Source: Gammaproteobacteria bacterium
GTDB taxonomy: Bacteria; Pseudomonadota; Gammaproteobacteria; Steroidobacterales; Steroidobacteraceae
DNA length: 33,334 nt
Reading direction: 5' to 3'
Assembly (NCBI GenBank): GCA_947455595.1
Contig: CANGOP010000025.1
Coordinates: 1 to 33,334, forward strand
The notes beneath the pieces are model-generated. The model was not told the origin of the DNA and ran no database searches. It worked only from the letters and a program-made list of their open reading frames with translations. Positions 23,318 through 31,846 of the stretch are shown here, piece by piece (within the stretch, counting starts at the first letter, position 1; each line of letters opens with the position of its first letter). The position numbers and the translations under genes were made by a program.

Positions 23318-24928
23318 TTAGCTGTTGCGAATGAAATCAGCGGCTTTTTCCGCGGCCATCACGACGGGCGCGTTAGTGTTTCCCGAGGTGACGGTGGGGA
23401 AGACGGACGCGTCTACGACACGCAGTCGTCCCAAGCCGTGGACGCGCAGTTGCGGGTCCACGACCGATGTGGTTGGGTCCGGTCCCATTTGCAAGGTACA
23501 CGACGAGTGATACACGGTCCCCGCCCGCTGACGGAAATCGGCGAGTACCGCCGCATCGCTAGTGACATCGGGGCCCGGCAGGTATTCCCGCTCGGTGATC
23601 TGACTCAAGGGCCCGGTAGCGGCCAGTCGGCGCAAGAATCGAGCGCCCTCGTAGACATCGGCGATGTCTTCAGGGGTCGCGAGGAACGACGCATGAATCG
23701 CCGGCGGGGCGAATGGGTCGGCGGAGCGGATCGACACGGCACCACGGCTGGTAGGGCGGCAGGTGTTGAAGGAGATCAAGAAGGCCGAGAACGGATCGGC
23801 GTTCGCGAGCGTCTTCGGCTTCGTAGAGCTCGTCGTGTAGGTCAGCGGATTGAAGTACAAGTGCAGGTTCGGTCGCTCTAGGTCTTCGCGACTGCGTACA
23901 AAAGCACCGGCCTGATTGACGCTGCGGCCGAGCGGGCCGCCGCGGTTCCATGCCCAGTGGAGGGCTGCTTTGACCTTGCCCGAGAACGGGTGCAACACAT
24001 CGTTCAATGTGCGCTGTGTGCAGCGGTAGTAGTAGGAGACCGCGACGTGGTCCTGCAGACCTTGGCCGACGCGAGGCTGGTCAAGCACTGTTTCGATGCC
24101 ATGTTGCGACAGCACGGCCGCATCCCCGATGCCCGAGAGCATCAGAATCTTTGGTGAGTTGATGGCGCCGGCGCAGAGGATGACTTCACGACGCGCCTCG
24201 GCTAACTTCAGACGGCCGCGATGGAAGTACTCCACACCACGCGCTTCACGGTCGCGCATGACGATGCGAGCCACGTGTGCATGCGTTTCGACTGCCAGAT
24301 TGCCTCGGCTCATGGCCGGCCGTAAAAACGCGGTCGCTGCCGAGACACGCCATCCCTTGCGGAGGCTGAAGTCCCAGGTGCCCGAGCCTTCCATCTGGGC
24401 GCCGTTGAAATCATCGTTACGCGGAATGCCGAGTTCATCGCAGCCGGCGAGGAAGTTGTCGCAGATCGGGTGCGTGTACTGGCGGATGCCCGAGATGTGC
24501 ATCGGCCCACCGGCGCCGTGATAGGCGGAGGCGCCCCGTTCGTGGTCCTCGCTCTTCAGAAAGTACGGTAGGACGTCCTGGTAAGACCAACCGTCGTTGC
24601 CCATTGCCGCCCAGTCGTTGTAATCGCCGGGGTGGCCGCGCATGTAGACCATCGCATTGATGGAGCTTGAGCCGCCCAACACCTTGCCGCGCGGACAGAA
24701 CCCGCGACGACCATCCATGGTGGCGTCCGGTTCCATTTCGTACATCCAATTGAATTTTGGATGCCGAAACGTCATGCCGTAGCCCACCGGAACCCGAATC
24801 CAGGGGCTCAGGTCTGAGCCGCCGGCTTCCAACAGCAAGACCGTATTGCGGCCGTCTTCCGAGAGGCGGGAGGCCATGACACAGCCAGCGGTACCGGCAC
24901 CAATAATGACGTAATCGAACTGCGACAA
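23318..24928 (-). CDS. GMC-family FAD oxidoreductase, choline-dehydrogenase-like
   Basis: A 536-residue GMC flavoprotein: FAD fold at the N terminus (GAGTAG, 10-15; Glu34), the GMC signature region [18 protein letters not shown], and the C-terminal catalytic pair His474 ([11 protein letters not shown]) and Asn517 (SGNTNAP). BetA-type members oxidise choline to betaine aldehyde; others take different alcohols. The start is TTG, supported by GGAGAAG about 6 nt upstream and by family alignment of the FAD motif near residue 10. It is the first gene of a pair with the HD-domain protein and diverges from the LysR regulator. With two aldehyde dehydrogenases nearby, a choline-type route to a betaine is plausible, but the substrate is not proven. 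Confidence 0.88.
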   Translation of the reverse strand: MSQFDYVIIGAGTAGCVMASRLSEDGRNTVLLLEAGGSDLSPWIRVPVGYGMTFRHPKFNWMYEMEPDATMDGRRGFCPRGKVLGGSSSINAMVYMRGHPGDYNDWAAMGNDGWSYQDVLPYFLKSEDHERGASAYHGAGGPMHISGIRQYTHPICDNFLAGCDELGIPRNDDFNGAQMEGSGTWDFSLRKGWRVSAATAFLRPAMSRGNLAVETHAHVARIVMRDREARGVEYFHRGRLKLAEARREVILCAGAINSPKILMLSGIGDAAVLSQHGIETVLDQPRVGQGLQDHVAVSYYYRCTQRTLNDVLHPFSGKVKAALHWAWNRGGPLGRSVNQAGAFVRSREDLERPNLHLYFNPLTYTTSSTKPKTLANADPFSAFLISFNTCRPTSRGAVSIRSADPFAPPAIHASFLATPEDIADVYEGARFLRRLAATGPLSQITEREYLPGPDVTSDAAVLADFRQRAGTVYHSSCTLQMGPDPTTSVVDPQLRVHGLGRLRVVDASVFPTVTSGNTNAPVVMAAEKAADFIRNS

Positions 24929-25018
24929 GGGACTTCTCCACTGGGGCGAGGCGCGAGTCCGTGCGCGAACCTGCGGACGACCTCACCATCCTGATAGTCT
25001 ACCGCCGACGGTCGCCGA

Positions 25019-25031
25019 TTGCCGTAGGCAA
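25019..25031. promoter_or_regulatory. LysR-type T-N11-A box upstream of the lysR-like gene
   Basis: TTGCC (25019-25023), GTA, GGCAA (25027-25031) make a perfect interrupted palindrome fitting the T-N11-A shape of LysR-family sites. It lies 33 bp before the GTG of the LysR gene in the gap shared with the divergent GMC gene. Autoregulation and control of the GMC-HD pair is the usual LysR arrangement; here it is inference. Confidence 0.4.
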
Positions 25032-25064
25032 CCGCCGAAGACGGGCTCATTGTGAGGAATCTGC

Positions 25065-25967
25065 GTGACGACGAAAATTGATCTGCGCAAGCTGCCGCCG
25101 CTCAATGCCCTGAAGGGCTTTGAGGCGACGACCCGCCGGCACAGTGTGCGCGAGGCGGCGGACGAGTTGTGCGTCACCCATCCGGCCGTCAGTCACCAGA
25201 TTCAGCTCCTCGAAAACGATCTGGGTGTGCAGCTCTTCTCACGCGAAGGCCGCACGATCGCGCCAACAGCGGAGGGGCGACTCTTTTACGGTTACGTACG
25301 TCGGGCGCTCGATACCTTGATTGAGGCCGCCGAGACTTTGCGTCGCTCGCGGGTGGAGCAGCCCTTGCGGGTGCAGACCTACGTGACGGCCTCGATCCGC
25401 TGGTTGGCGTCCCGCATCCCGGCGTTTCAGGAGCAGCATCCGGACATCCGTCTGCAACTGTCCACGTGCGCTATCGAGTGGGATTTTGACGAGACCCTTG
25501 GCGATGTGGGTCTTGTCTATCGCGAGGCGCCGCCGGGGCCGGAGTTCGAGTGGGTGCCGCTCTTCGACTACGCCCTCTATCCGGTCTGTAATGCGGCTAT
25601 GCGCAAGCGAATGCCTGAGCGCCCACAACCGAAGGACCTGATCGGCTTACCACTCGTGGTGGTCTATACCGAGACCCGTAACTGGGATAACTGGTTTCAG
25701 GCGGCGAACATCGACTACGTGCCGGATGGCCGTATCGTTGTGGACACCGAGGCGATGGCTCTGCAGATGGCACTTGATGGGACGGCTGTGGCGCTCGTCA
25801 ACGGGCCCTTTGCAAGTGACGATCTGAAGGCCGGGCGACTCGTGATGCCGGTCGATCATGTGGTCCGCTGCCCAGGGGCGTGGGGATTAATCTGTCGCCG
25901 CGATGCGCTGGAAAACCCCAAGGTGCAAGCCTTTATGCAGTGGTTTGGTCGTTTACCTAGCGCCTAA
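25065..25967 (+). CDS. LysR-family transcriptional regulator, GcvA-like
   Basis: A 300-residue LysR regulator. The N-terminal winged helix-turn-helix covers about residues 8-70 (LPPLNALKGFEATTR, VREAADELCVTHPAVSHQI, FSREGRTIAPTAEG), followed by a periplasmic-binding-protein-like effector domain from ~90 (RVQTYVTASIRWLASRIPAF). PPLNALKGFEA and the SIRWLASRIPAF style are those of the GcvA branch, which often controls glycine, betaine or related catabolism. The start is GTG with GAGGAA about 6 nt upstream. Divergent from the GMC-HD pair, its most likely target. Confidence 0.88.
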   Translation: MTTKIDLRKLPPLNALKGFEATTRRHSVREAADELCVTHPAVSHQIQLLENDLGVQLFSREGRTIAPTAEGRLFYGYVRRALDTLIEAAETLRRSRVEQPLRVQTYVTASIRWLASRIPAFQEQHPDIRLQLSTCAIEWDFDETLGDVGLVYREAPPGPEFEWVPLFDYALYPVCNAAMRKRMPERPQPKDLIGLPLVVVYTETRNWDNWFQAANIDYVPDGRIVVDTEAMALQMALDGTAVALVNGPFASDDLKAGRLVMPVDHVVRCPGAWGLICRRDALENPKVQAFMQWFGRLPSA

Positions 25968-26143
25968 TTGGGCGGGCCAAGCGGCCTGCTGTGAAGCCGC
26001 ATGAGCCTATCCATGAGACGGCTCTGGGGATGATGGGAGCCATCAAGTCATTCTTGCGCATCACCATAGCGAGCGCGCCATCGGTTTCATAGGTTGAGAA
26101 TCCGCCCCGCCGCACACGCGACGAGGGCGCCCTCTTGCTCCCT

Positions 26144-26205
26144 CGCGCCGCAGTGCATCTTGCGGCGCGGGTGAGAGACGCTGGCGTTCCCGATGCCTGC
26201 GTCTC
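26144..26205. terminator. tandem hairpins between convergent genes
   Basis: CGCGCCGCA (26144-26152) and TGCGGCGCG (26161-26169) form a perfect 9-bp stem with an 8-nt loop. Next, GAGACGC-T-GGC (26175-26185) pairs with GCC-T-GCGTCTC (26195-26205), 10 bp with one T-T mismatch and a 9-nt loop. Just upstream, 26121-26132 is the palindrome GAGGGCGCCCTC. They sit between the convergent LysR and dehydrogenase genes, in a 257-bp gap that otherwise holds no gene I can see. Read from the minus strand they lie directly after the dehydrogenase stop. Confidence 0.5.
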
Positions 26206-26224
26206 GGCTCAGGCGCGACAGCTT

Positions 26225-27193
26225 TTACTTGCGATTGGTCGGCACGACCTCGTAGCCCTCTTCCTTGGGCTTGTCGTCGGTCATCTGGGCCGGGAAGCCA
26301 ACGCCCAAGACCTTTACGCCCATCGGTTCTTCGTAACGACGAATCACGTTCGGCGATAATTCCCGAGGGCCGTAGGCCGCAGCGCTTTTCTTGAAAATGT
26401 CCAAGATCAGCGGGGAGAGATCCAAGGGTACGTGGTTCTTCTTGGCGATCGTGTCGAACAGGCCGACGTCCTTGATCACGAGGTCCATCGTGAAGTTGAT
26501 GTCGCGGCTACCGTTCAGGATCACCTGTGATTCCGTCTCATGAACAAACGAATTGCCTGAGGAGATACGAATCGCCTCGTAGACGGTGTTCATGTCCAGC
26601 CCCACCACCTTCATGGTGGTGAGCGCTTCGGCGAGTGCCACGAGGTGGGCCGTGCACAGGTAGTTGGTCATGACCTTGAGCACCGAGGCGGTGCCGATAG
26701 GGCCCGTGTGCAGGATCTGGCAGCCCAAGATCTTCAGGATCGGCAGGACTCGCTCAAAGCCGGCCCGCTCGCCGCCGGCGAAGATGGAAATATTGCCGGT
26801 GGCCGCGCGATGGCAGCCGCCCGAGACCGGGCACTCCATGGCAAGTGCTCCTTTGGCTTCCACGAGTGGTGCGAGGCGCTTGATCTCCGCCTCGTCGGTG
26901 GTGCTCATTTCCATCCAAACCTTGCCCGGCGTGAGTCCGGCAATGACGCCGTCTGCCGCTTCAAGGACTTCCGCCGAGGCAGCGGGGGAGGGCAGGCAGG
27001 TGATGACGACGTCGACCTGTTCGGCCATTTCCTTCGGTGAGTTCGCGCGCTTGGCGCCCATCGAGACGAATTTGTCGACCAACTCCGGGTTCAGGTCACG
27101 CACGGTCAGGTCGGCACCGCTGCGAAGCAGGTTACCGGCGAGGCTCGCGCCGACGTTGCCGAGACCAATGAATCCGATCTTGGGAAGGGTCAT
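26225..27193 (-). CDS. beta-hydroxyacid dehydrogenase, 3-hydroxyisobutyrate-dehydrogenase family
   Basis: A 322-residue NAD(P)-dependent enzyme: Rossmann motif GLGNVG (10-15), substrate-binding PVSGG (122-126, Ser124), and catalytic Lys173 (VLKVMTNYL), then an all-helical domain. Family members oxidise or reduce beta-hydroxyacids such as 3-hydroxyisobutyrate, tartronate semialdehyde or sulfolactaldehyde. The ATG at 27193 puts the Rossmann motif at the proper distance; a longer frame upstream runs through the promoter region and has no family similarity. It is a single gene on the minus strand, divergent from the MFS gene, with the shared gap carrying a candidate operator. It is not a carnitine dehydrogenase, which belongs to the 3-hydroxyacyl-CoA dehydrogenase family. 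Substrate unknown. Confidence 0.85.
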   Translation of the reverse strand: MTLPKIGFIGLGNVGASLAGNLLRSGADLTVRDLNPELVDKFVSMGAKRANSPKEMAEQVDVVITCLPSPAASAEVLEAADGVIAGLTPGKVWMEMSTTDEAEIKRLAPLVEAKGALAMECPVSGGCHRAATGNISIFAGGERAGFERVLPILKILGCQILHTGPIGTASVLKVMTNYLCTAHLVALAEALTTMKVVGLDMNTVYEAIRISSGNSFVHETESQVILNGSRDINFTMDLVIKDVGLFDTIAKKNHVPLDLSPLILDIFKKSAAAYGPRELSPNVIRRYEEPMGVKVLGVGFPAQMTDDKPKEEGYEVVPTNRK

Positions 27194-27295
27194 GGGACGC
27201 TCTTTTATATGCTGAAAGTTAACGACGGGGGTGCCGGGCGGGCGACCCACTGATGTCGTAAAGGCTAGCGACCGATGAAAATGCCCGGCAAGTGA

Positions 27296-27322
27296 AATTT
27301 TTTGCCATTCGGACAATAAATT
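27296..27322. promoter_or_regulatory. inverted repeat AATTTTTTG-N9-CAATAAATT, candidate operator
   Basis: AATTTTTTG (27296-27304) and CAATAAATT (27314-27322) pair at eight of nine positions around a 9-nt spacer, in the divergent gap between the dehydrogenase and MFS genes. The right half, TTCGGACAATAAAT, resembles the site at 15373-15395. Candidate operator by position and symmetry only. Confidence 0.4.
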
Positions 27323-27396
27323 TGGGGCCGCTGTGCGGCGGCGCAGGGTGACGATTTGCGGGTTATGATGAGGCGGCATCCGGCCCGTCGACGGCC

Positions 27397-27443
27397 GGGG
27401 TGGGCCCTCCGCGGGGGGGTTCTGTCGGAATGACCCGGGGGGG
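27397..27443 (+). other. G-rich leader before the MFS gene
   Basis: Four G runs occur on the plus strand: 27397-27400, 27402-27404, 27413-27419 and 27437-27443. The last is 5 nt before the GTG start and probably serves as the ribosome binding site. The spacing (1, 8 and 17 nt) is loose for a G-quadruplex, although the two 7-G runs could fold in several registers. Confidence 0.3.
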
Positions 27444-27448
27444 TGTTT

Positions 27449-28759
27449 GTGGAGCGAAACTCTTTGCAGGCGGGCGACGTCGAAAATACGACCTCGACGC
27501 TGATCCGCTGGTATGTGCTGATCATGATGGTGCTGGTCTACACGCTCAGCATTGCCGACCGCTATGTGGTCTCCACGGTCCTCGATTCGATTAAGGCTGA
27601 GCTGCACCTTACTGACGGTGGTGTGGCGATGCTCACCTCGTGGCCGCTGGCGCTCTTTTATGTGGTGCTCGGGTTTCCCATCTCCTACGTGTTGGATCGC
27701 AACAGTCGACGCAATATCGTCGCGATTTCGATCGCGCTGTGGTCGGCGATGACCATTTTCTGCGGCATGACCAAGACAGTGCTCGGCTTTGCCGTAACGC
27801 GCATCGGCGTGGGTGTGGGAGAGGCCGGTGGTACGCCGGGCGCGAACAGCATCCTGTCCGATTACTTCCCCGCGTTCCGTCGACCGATGGCGCTGACGAT
27901 TTTCTCGCTCGGTGCCCCGCTCGGGGCGTGGCTGTCGTACAACTTCGCCGGCAACATCGCCGTGCAGTACGGCTGGCGCAAAGTTTTCCTAGTGCTCGGC
28001 GCGCCAGGGTTTGTGGTGGGACTGCTCATCTGGCTCACGATCCGCGAACCCAAGCGAGGTCAGCTGGACCACACCCTCGAAGCCGGTGCGCCGGGTGTGC
28101 TTGAAACGGCTAGATTTCTCTGGCAGCAGCGCTCCGCGGTGCACGTGATGCTGGGCAGCGCACTCACGGCGTTGTGGGGCTGGGGACTGATTTATTTCAC
28201 ACCGTCGTTCTTGCAGCGTATCTACTTGCTCGATGCCGCGCAGGCTGGAGCCATCACGGGTCCAATTCATCTGTGGGGCGGCGGGTTGGCGACTGCGTTG
28301 ACGGGCTGGCTCCTGGGCCTCGGTGCATTCAAGGATCCGCGCCGAATCGTCTGGTTCATGGGCACGATCATCGGTATTGCGACATTTGCCTCTATCGGCA
28401 TCTATTGGACGCGGGATCTGGCGGTGGCGCACGCCCTGTTCTGGATCTTTATCCCGTCGATCTATTTTTACATCGGCCCCTGCTTTGGAATCCTGAATAA
28501 TCTGGCCAAACCGCGCATGCGCGCGATGTTCTGCGCCGCGACACTCTTCGTTGCCAACGTGGGTAACCTGCTCATCGCGCCCTCGTATGTCGGGGGCTTA
28601 AGCAACTGGTTCGATCCGGCCCATCAGGGCACAGCGGAATCCTTGCGCCTCGCACTTTTGTGCTTGGCGCCCGTCGGTTTCTGGGCCACCTTCCACTACT
28701 TCTGGTCCGCACGGCAGCTCGTGCAGGATCAGGAGCGTGCGACGGGTATCAAAATCTGA
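27449..28759 (+). CDS. MFS transporter, spinster-like
   Basis: A 436-residue major facilitator protein with about 12 membrane spans; the first is residues ~22-40 (WYVLIMMVLVYTLSIADRY). The loop 2-3 motif appears as YVLDRNSRRNIV, and RIGVGVGEAGGTPGANSILSDYF is the span 4-5 hallmark of the spinster/hexuronate-type subgroup in proteobacteria. The GTG at 27449 is preferred over the GTG at 27443 because the G-rich ribosome site would overlap the latter. It begins a plus-strand set with an aldehyde dehydrogenase, an enolase-superfamily enzyme and a GFA-type protein, so it likely imports their substrate, perhaps a sugar acid or hydroxyacid. Confidence 0.87.
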   Translation: MERNSLQAGDVENTTSTLIRWYVLIMMVLVYTLSIADRYVVSTVLDSIKAELHLTDGGVAMLTSWPLALFYVVLGFPISYVLDRNSRRNIVAISIALWSAMTIFCGMTKTVLGFAVTRIGVGVGEAGGTPGANSILSDYFPAFRRPMALTIFSLGAPLGAWLSYNFAGNIAVQYGWRKVFLVLGAPGFVVGLLIWLTIREPKRGQLDHTLEAGAPGVLETARFLWQQRSAVHVMLGSALTALWGWGLIYFTPSFLQRIYLLDAAQAGAITGPIHLWGGGLATALTGWLLGLGAFKDPRRIVWFMGTIIGIATFASIGIYWTRDLAVAHALFWIFIPSIYFYIGPCFGILNNLAKPRMRAMFCAATLFVANVGNLLIAPSYVGGLSNWFDPAHQGTAESLRLALLCLAPVGFWATFHYFWSARQLVQDQERATGIKI

Positions 28760-28799
28760 GGTTCGTGATCGCGAACCCAAACCGTAGGTGAGGGCACCT
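28760..28799 (+). other. two small hairpins between the MFS and aldehyde dehydrogenase genes
   Basis: GGTTCG (28760-28765) pairs with CGAACC (28772-28777), and AGGTG (28786-28790) pairs with CACCT (28795-28799). Both lie in the 64-bp spacer. They have no U tract, so partial attenuation or mRNA processing between transporter and enzymes is more likely than full termination. Confidence 0.35.
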
Positions 28800-28823
28800 G
28801 CGGCGACACTCTGGAGACTTGAG

Positions 28824-30257
28824 ATGAAGACCTTATTGCACTATATCGACGGCGCCTTCGTGAGTCCGGTGACGGACATGGGACGCTTTGCGGTCGTGAA
28901 TCCGGCCACGGAAGAGCAGGTGGCGGAGATCGCGATGGGTTCGGCGGATGACGCCAACCTGGCTATCGCAGCCGCGCACCGCGCGTTTCAGAGCTACTCC
29001 CTGACCACGCTGGATGAGCGCATCGCGCTCATGGAAAAGCTGCTGGAGGTGTACATGCGCCGCTACGGCGAAGTGGCCGAAGCGATCACCACGGAGATGG
29101 GTGCGCCGAAGGACTTTTCGTACAACGCCCAGGCGGAGTGCGGCTCGGGTCATATCAAGGAGACCCTCAAAGCCGCGCGCGAACTTGACTGGGAAGTGCG
29201 CAGCGGCGCGCGCGGCAACGTGGTGCGCGAGCCGATCGGCGTCTGCGGTCTCATCACGCCGTGGAACTGGCCGATGAACCAGGTCGCCGCCAAGGTCGCC
29301 CCGGCGCTGCTCGCCGGCTGCACCGTGGTCCTGAAGCCGTCCGAGCAGAGCCCGCTGTCGGCGCAGATCTTTGCCGAGTGCGTGCACGAAGCCGGCTACC
29401 CGGCGGGCGTCTTCAACATGGTGCACGGCACCGGCGTTGAAGTCGGCAATGCGCTGTCGGTGCATCCGGACATCGAGCTCATGTCCTTCACGGGCTCCAC
29501 CCGCGCCGGCATTGCGGTGGCGAAAGCGGCTGCCGAGTCGGTCAAGCGCGTCTCGCAGGAACTCGGCGGCAAGTCGCCCAACATCGTCTTTGCCGATGTG
29601 GATGTGGAGAAGGCGGTCAAGCGCGGTGTGCTGCACTGCATGAGCAACACCGGCCAGTCGTGCAATGCGCCGACCCGCATGCTGGTCGAGGCCTCGGTCT
29701 ACGACAAGGCGGTGGAGATCGCCGCAGCGACGGCCGCCAAGGTCAAGGTGGGGGATCCCACCCAGCCGGGCAATCACATCGGACCTTTGGCGTCGAAGAT
29801 CCAGTTCGAGCGTGTGCAGCACTGGATTGAGGAAGGCATCGCCGAAGGCGCGCGCCTGGTTGCAGGCGGTCCGGGCCGACCTGATGGCATTGAGAAGGGC
29901 TACTACGCCCGTCCCACGGTGTTTGCCGGCGTGAACAATCAGATGAAGATCGCCCGCAACGAGATCTTCGGGCCGGTGCTCGTAATGATTCCGTTCAAGG
30001 ATCTTGATGAGGCCATCGCGATTGCCAACGATACGCCCTACGGGCTTGCCGCCTACGTGCAGACGGGCGATCATGCCAAGGCCTTGTACGTCGCCAAGCG
30101 CTTGCGTGCCGGCAGCGTGTACTTAAACGGCGTGGGCCAGGACTACAGCTCGCCGTTCGGCGGCTTTAAGCAGTCCGGCAACGGTCGTGAGTGGGGTAAG
30201 TACGGTCTGCTCGACTTCCTCGAGTTCAAGGCCATCAACGGCTACTACGAGGCCTAA
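28824..30257 (+). CDS. NAD(P)-dependent aldehyde dehydrogenase
   Basis: A 477-residue aldehyde dehydrogenase: TPWNWP with Asn148, FTGST (222-226), general base Glu246 ([10 protein letters not shown]) and nucleophile Cys280 ([10 protein letters not shown]), ending [15 protein letters not shown]. It is distinct from the PuuC-like enzyme in this window and closer to general aliphatic or aldonic-semialdehyde dehydrogenases. The ATG at 28824 has GGAG 7 nt upstream; an earlier in-frame start lacks such a site. The enolase-superfamily gene begins 4 bp after its stop, so they are almost certainly one operon. Substrate unknown. Confidence 0.87.
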   Translation: MKTLLHYIDGAFVSPVTDMGRFAVVNPATEEQVAEIAMGSADDANLAIAAAHRAFQSYSLTTLDERIALMEKLLEVYMRRYGEVAEAITTEMGAPKDFSYNAQAECGSGHIKETLKAARELDWEVRSGARGNVVREPIGVCGLITPWNWPMNQVAAKVAPALLAGCTVVLKPSEQSPLSAQIFAECVHEAGYPAGVFNMVHGTGVEVGNALSVHPDIELMSFTGSTRAGIAVAKAAAESVKRVSQELGGKSPNIVFADVDVEKAVKRGVLHCMSNTGQSCNAPTRMLVEASVYDKAVEIAAATAAKVKVGDPTQPGNHIGPLASKIQFERVQHWIEEGIAEGARLVAGGPGRPDGIEKGYYARPTVFAGVNNQMKIARNEIFGPVLVMIPFKDLDEAIAIANDTPYGLAAYVQTGDHAKALYVAKRLRAGSVYLNGVGQDYSSPFGGFKQSGNGREWGKYGLLDFLEFKAINGYYEA

Positions 30258-30261
30258 GGCA

Positions 30262-31449
30262 ATGAAGCTCGTCAGCATCGAAACCTTCGTCGTGGGTAAC
30301 CCGCCACCGCATTACGGTGGCCGCTACTTTGTGTTCGTGAAGCTCACGACCGATGGCAATGTCTCAGGTGTTGGCGAGGCTTATTGCGTGCCCTTCGAGC
30401 CGCATCTTGTCGCCAAGATGTGCGAAGACCTGTTCCACCGCTACATGGCGGGCGAAGATCCCCATCGGATCGAGCACATGTGGCGGCGGGTCTATTCGGC
30501 CGGCTTCACGCAGCATCCGGACCTGTCGGTCATGGGCTGCATGTCGGCGCTCGAAATGGCGTGTTGGGACATCATTGGCAAGGAAGCCAATCAGCCGGTC
30601 TACAACCTCTTAGGTGGCAAAGTGCACGAGCGGCTGCGCTCGTACACCTACATCTACGCGCGACCCGGCGACACCGTCGACGTCTATCAGGATCCGGAAC
30701 TGTCGGCGGTGCGCGCAGCGGAATACGTGGCGCAGGGCTTTACCGCGATCAAGTTTGATCCGGCCGGCCCGTACACCGCCTTTGACGGGCGTCAGTTGTC
30801 GCTGCATGCGCTAGATCTCTCTGAGCGGTTCTGCGAGGTGCTGCGCGAAGCGGTGGGCTCAAAGGCCGATCTTCTGTTCGGCACCCACGGACAAATGACC
30901 GCGGCGGGGGCCATACGGCTTGCCCGTCGGCTCGAGAAGTACGATCCACTCTGGTTCGAAGAGCCCGTGCCGCCAGATGCCCCGGAGGAGATGGCGAAGG
31001 TCGCGCGAGGCACCACCATCCCGATCGCCGCAGGTGAGCGACTGACGACCAAGTACGACTTCGGGCGGATGCTCGCGGCGGGCTCGGCGGCGATCCTGCA
31101 GATGAACTTGGGGCGCGTGGGCGGTCTGCTTGAAGCCAAGAAGATCGCGGGGATGGCGGAAGTCAGCCACGTACAGATCGCGCCACATCTCTACTGCGGT
31201 CCGGTCGTCGGCGCGGCCAATGTGCAGTTGGCGACCTGCAGTCCGAACTTCCTCATTCAGGAAAGCATTGAGCGCTGGGGTGGGTTCCATTCGGAAGTCC
31301 TGAGCAAGGGCATCCGTTGGGAGGAGGGCTACATCATCCCGCCGACGGAACCTGGCCTTGGGATCGAGTTGGACGAAGCGGTTTGTCGCGCCAACCCGTA
31401 CACCGGCACGATGCTGCATCTCGACATGACCGGTCACCCGGTCATCTGA
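30262..31449 (+). CDS. enolase-superfamily enzyme, mandelate racemase / sugar-acid dehydratase type
   Basis: A 395-residue enolase-superfamily protein: capping domain ~1-125, then a barrel with Lys164 (AIKFDPAGP), Glu233/Glu234 (WFEEPVPPD), Glu259 (AAGERL) and His309 (IAPHLYCGP). The usual Asp-x-His of the galactonate/mannonate-dehydratase group reads Gly207-Thr-His209 (FGTHGQM), so the first metal aspartate is not in its normal place. Members abstract a proton alpha to a carboxylate and commonly dehydrate sugar acids. The ATG at 30262 follows the aldehyde dehydrogenase stop by 4 bp with GAGG in range. With an MFS importer and a dehydrogenase alongside, sugar-acid or hydroxyacid breakdown is a reasonable guess. 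Confidence 0.87.
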   Translation: MKLVSIETFVVGNPPPHYGGRYFVFVKLTTDGNVSGVGEAYCVPFEPHLVAKMCEDLFHRYMAGEDPHRIEHMWRRVYSAGFTQHPDLSVMGCMSALEMACWDIIGKEANQPVYNLLGGKVHERLRSYTYIYARPGDTVDVYQDPELSAVRAAEYVAQGFTAIKFDPAGPYTAFDGRQLSLHALDLSERFCEVLREAVGSKADLLFGTHGQMTAAGAIRLARRLEKYDPLWFEEPVPPDAPEEMAKVARGTTIPIAAGERLTTKYDFGRMLAAGSAAILQMNLGRVGGLLEAKKIAGMAEVSHVQIAPHLYCGPVVGAANVQLATCSPNFLIQESIERWGGFHSEVLSKGIRWEEGYIIPPTEPGLGIELDEAVCRANPYTGTMLHLDMTGHPVI

Positions 31450-31453
31450 GGGT

Positions 31454-31846
31454 ATGAGTCCGGTGGCTGGCCGCTGTGAATGCGGGGCGGTGGCCTATGA
31501 GGTGACCGGCCCGCTTCGCGATGTGGTGGCCTGTCACTGCACGCAGTGCCGGCGCACCAGCGGTCATTACAGCGCGTATACCTCGGCGACCGCTGCCGAC
31601 CTGACGCTCCTTTGCGCTGATGGCCTGCGTTGGTATCGGTCCTCTGATTCGGCGGAGCGGGGATTCTGTGAGCGCTGCGGCAGTAACCTTTTTTGGCGGC
31701 CACTCGCCGAACCGCTGCGCATCAGTATTGCGGCAGGGTCCATCACGGGTCCCACAGGGCTAAGCGTCAGTCGTCATATCTTTGTCGCGGATCGCGGTGA
31801 CTACTACGCCATCCCATCCGATGAGACTCAAGTCTTGGGCTGGTAG
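31454..31846 (+). CDS. GFA-family zinc protein (glutathione-dependent formaldehyde-activating enzyme family)
   Basis: A 130-residue protein with the family's cysteine pattern: Cys8-x-Cys10 (RCECGAV), Cys27-His-Cys29-Thr-Gln-Cys32 (ACHCTQCRR) and Cys72-x-x-Cys75 (GFCERCGS), which bind structural and catalytic zinc. The name-giving member binds S-hydroxymethylglutathione, but most family members are uncharacterised. It begins 4 bp after the enolase-type gene, so it is likely the last gene of that operon. A formaldehyde link would fit a region full of demethylases, yet its operon is not the demethylase one; treat this as inference. Confidence 0.85.
   Translation: MSPVAGRCECGAVAYEVTGPLRDVVACHCTQCRRTSGHYSAYTSATAADLTLLCADGLRWYRSSDSAERGFCERCGSNLFWRPLAEPLRISIAAGSITGPTGLSVSRHIFVADRGDYYAIPSDETQVLGW

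Noticed and set aside
26225..27193. Could the 3-hydroxyisobutyrate-type enzyme be the missing carnitine dehydrogenase?
   Set aside because: Its PVSGG and Lys173 motifs place it in the beta-hydroxyacid dehydrogenase family, not the 3-hydroxyacyl-CoA-like carnitine dehydrogenases.
28833..30074. 413-codon open frame antisense to the aldehyde dehydrogenase
   Set aside because: It is a GC-rich shadow of a gene with clear catalytic motifs; its translation is Arg/His/Gly-rich with no domain.
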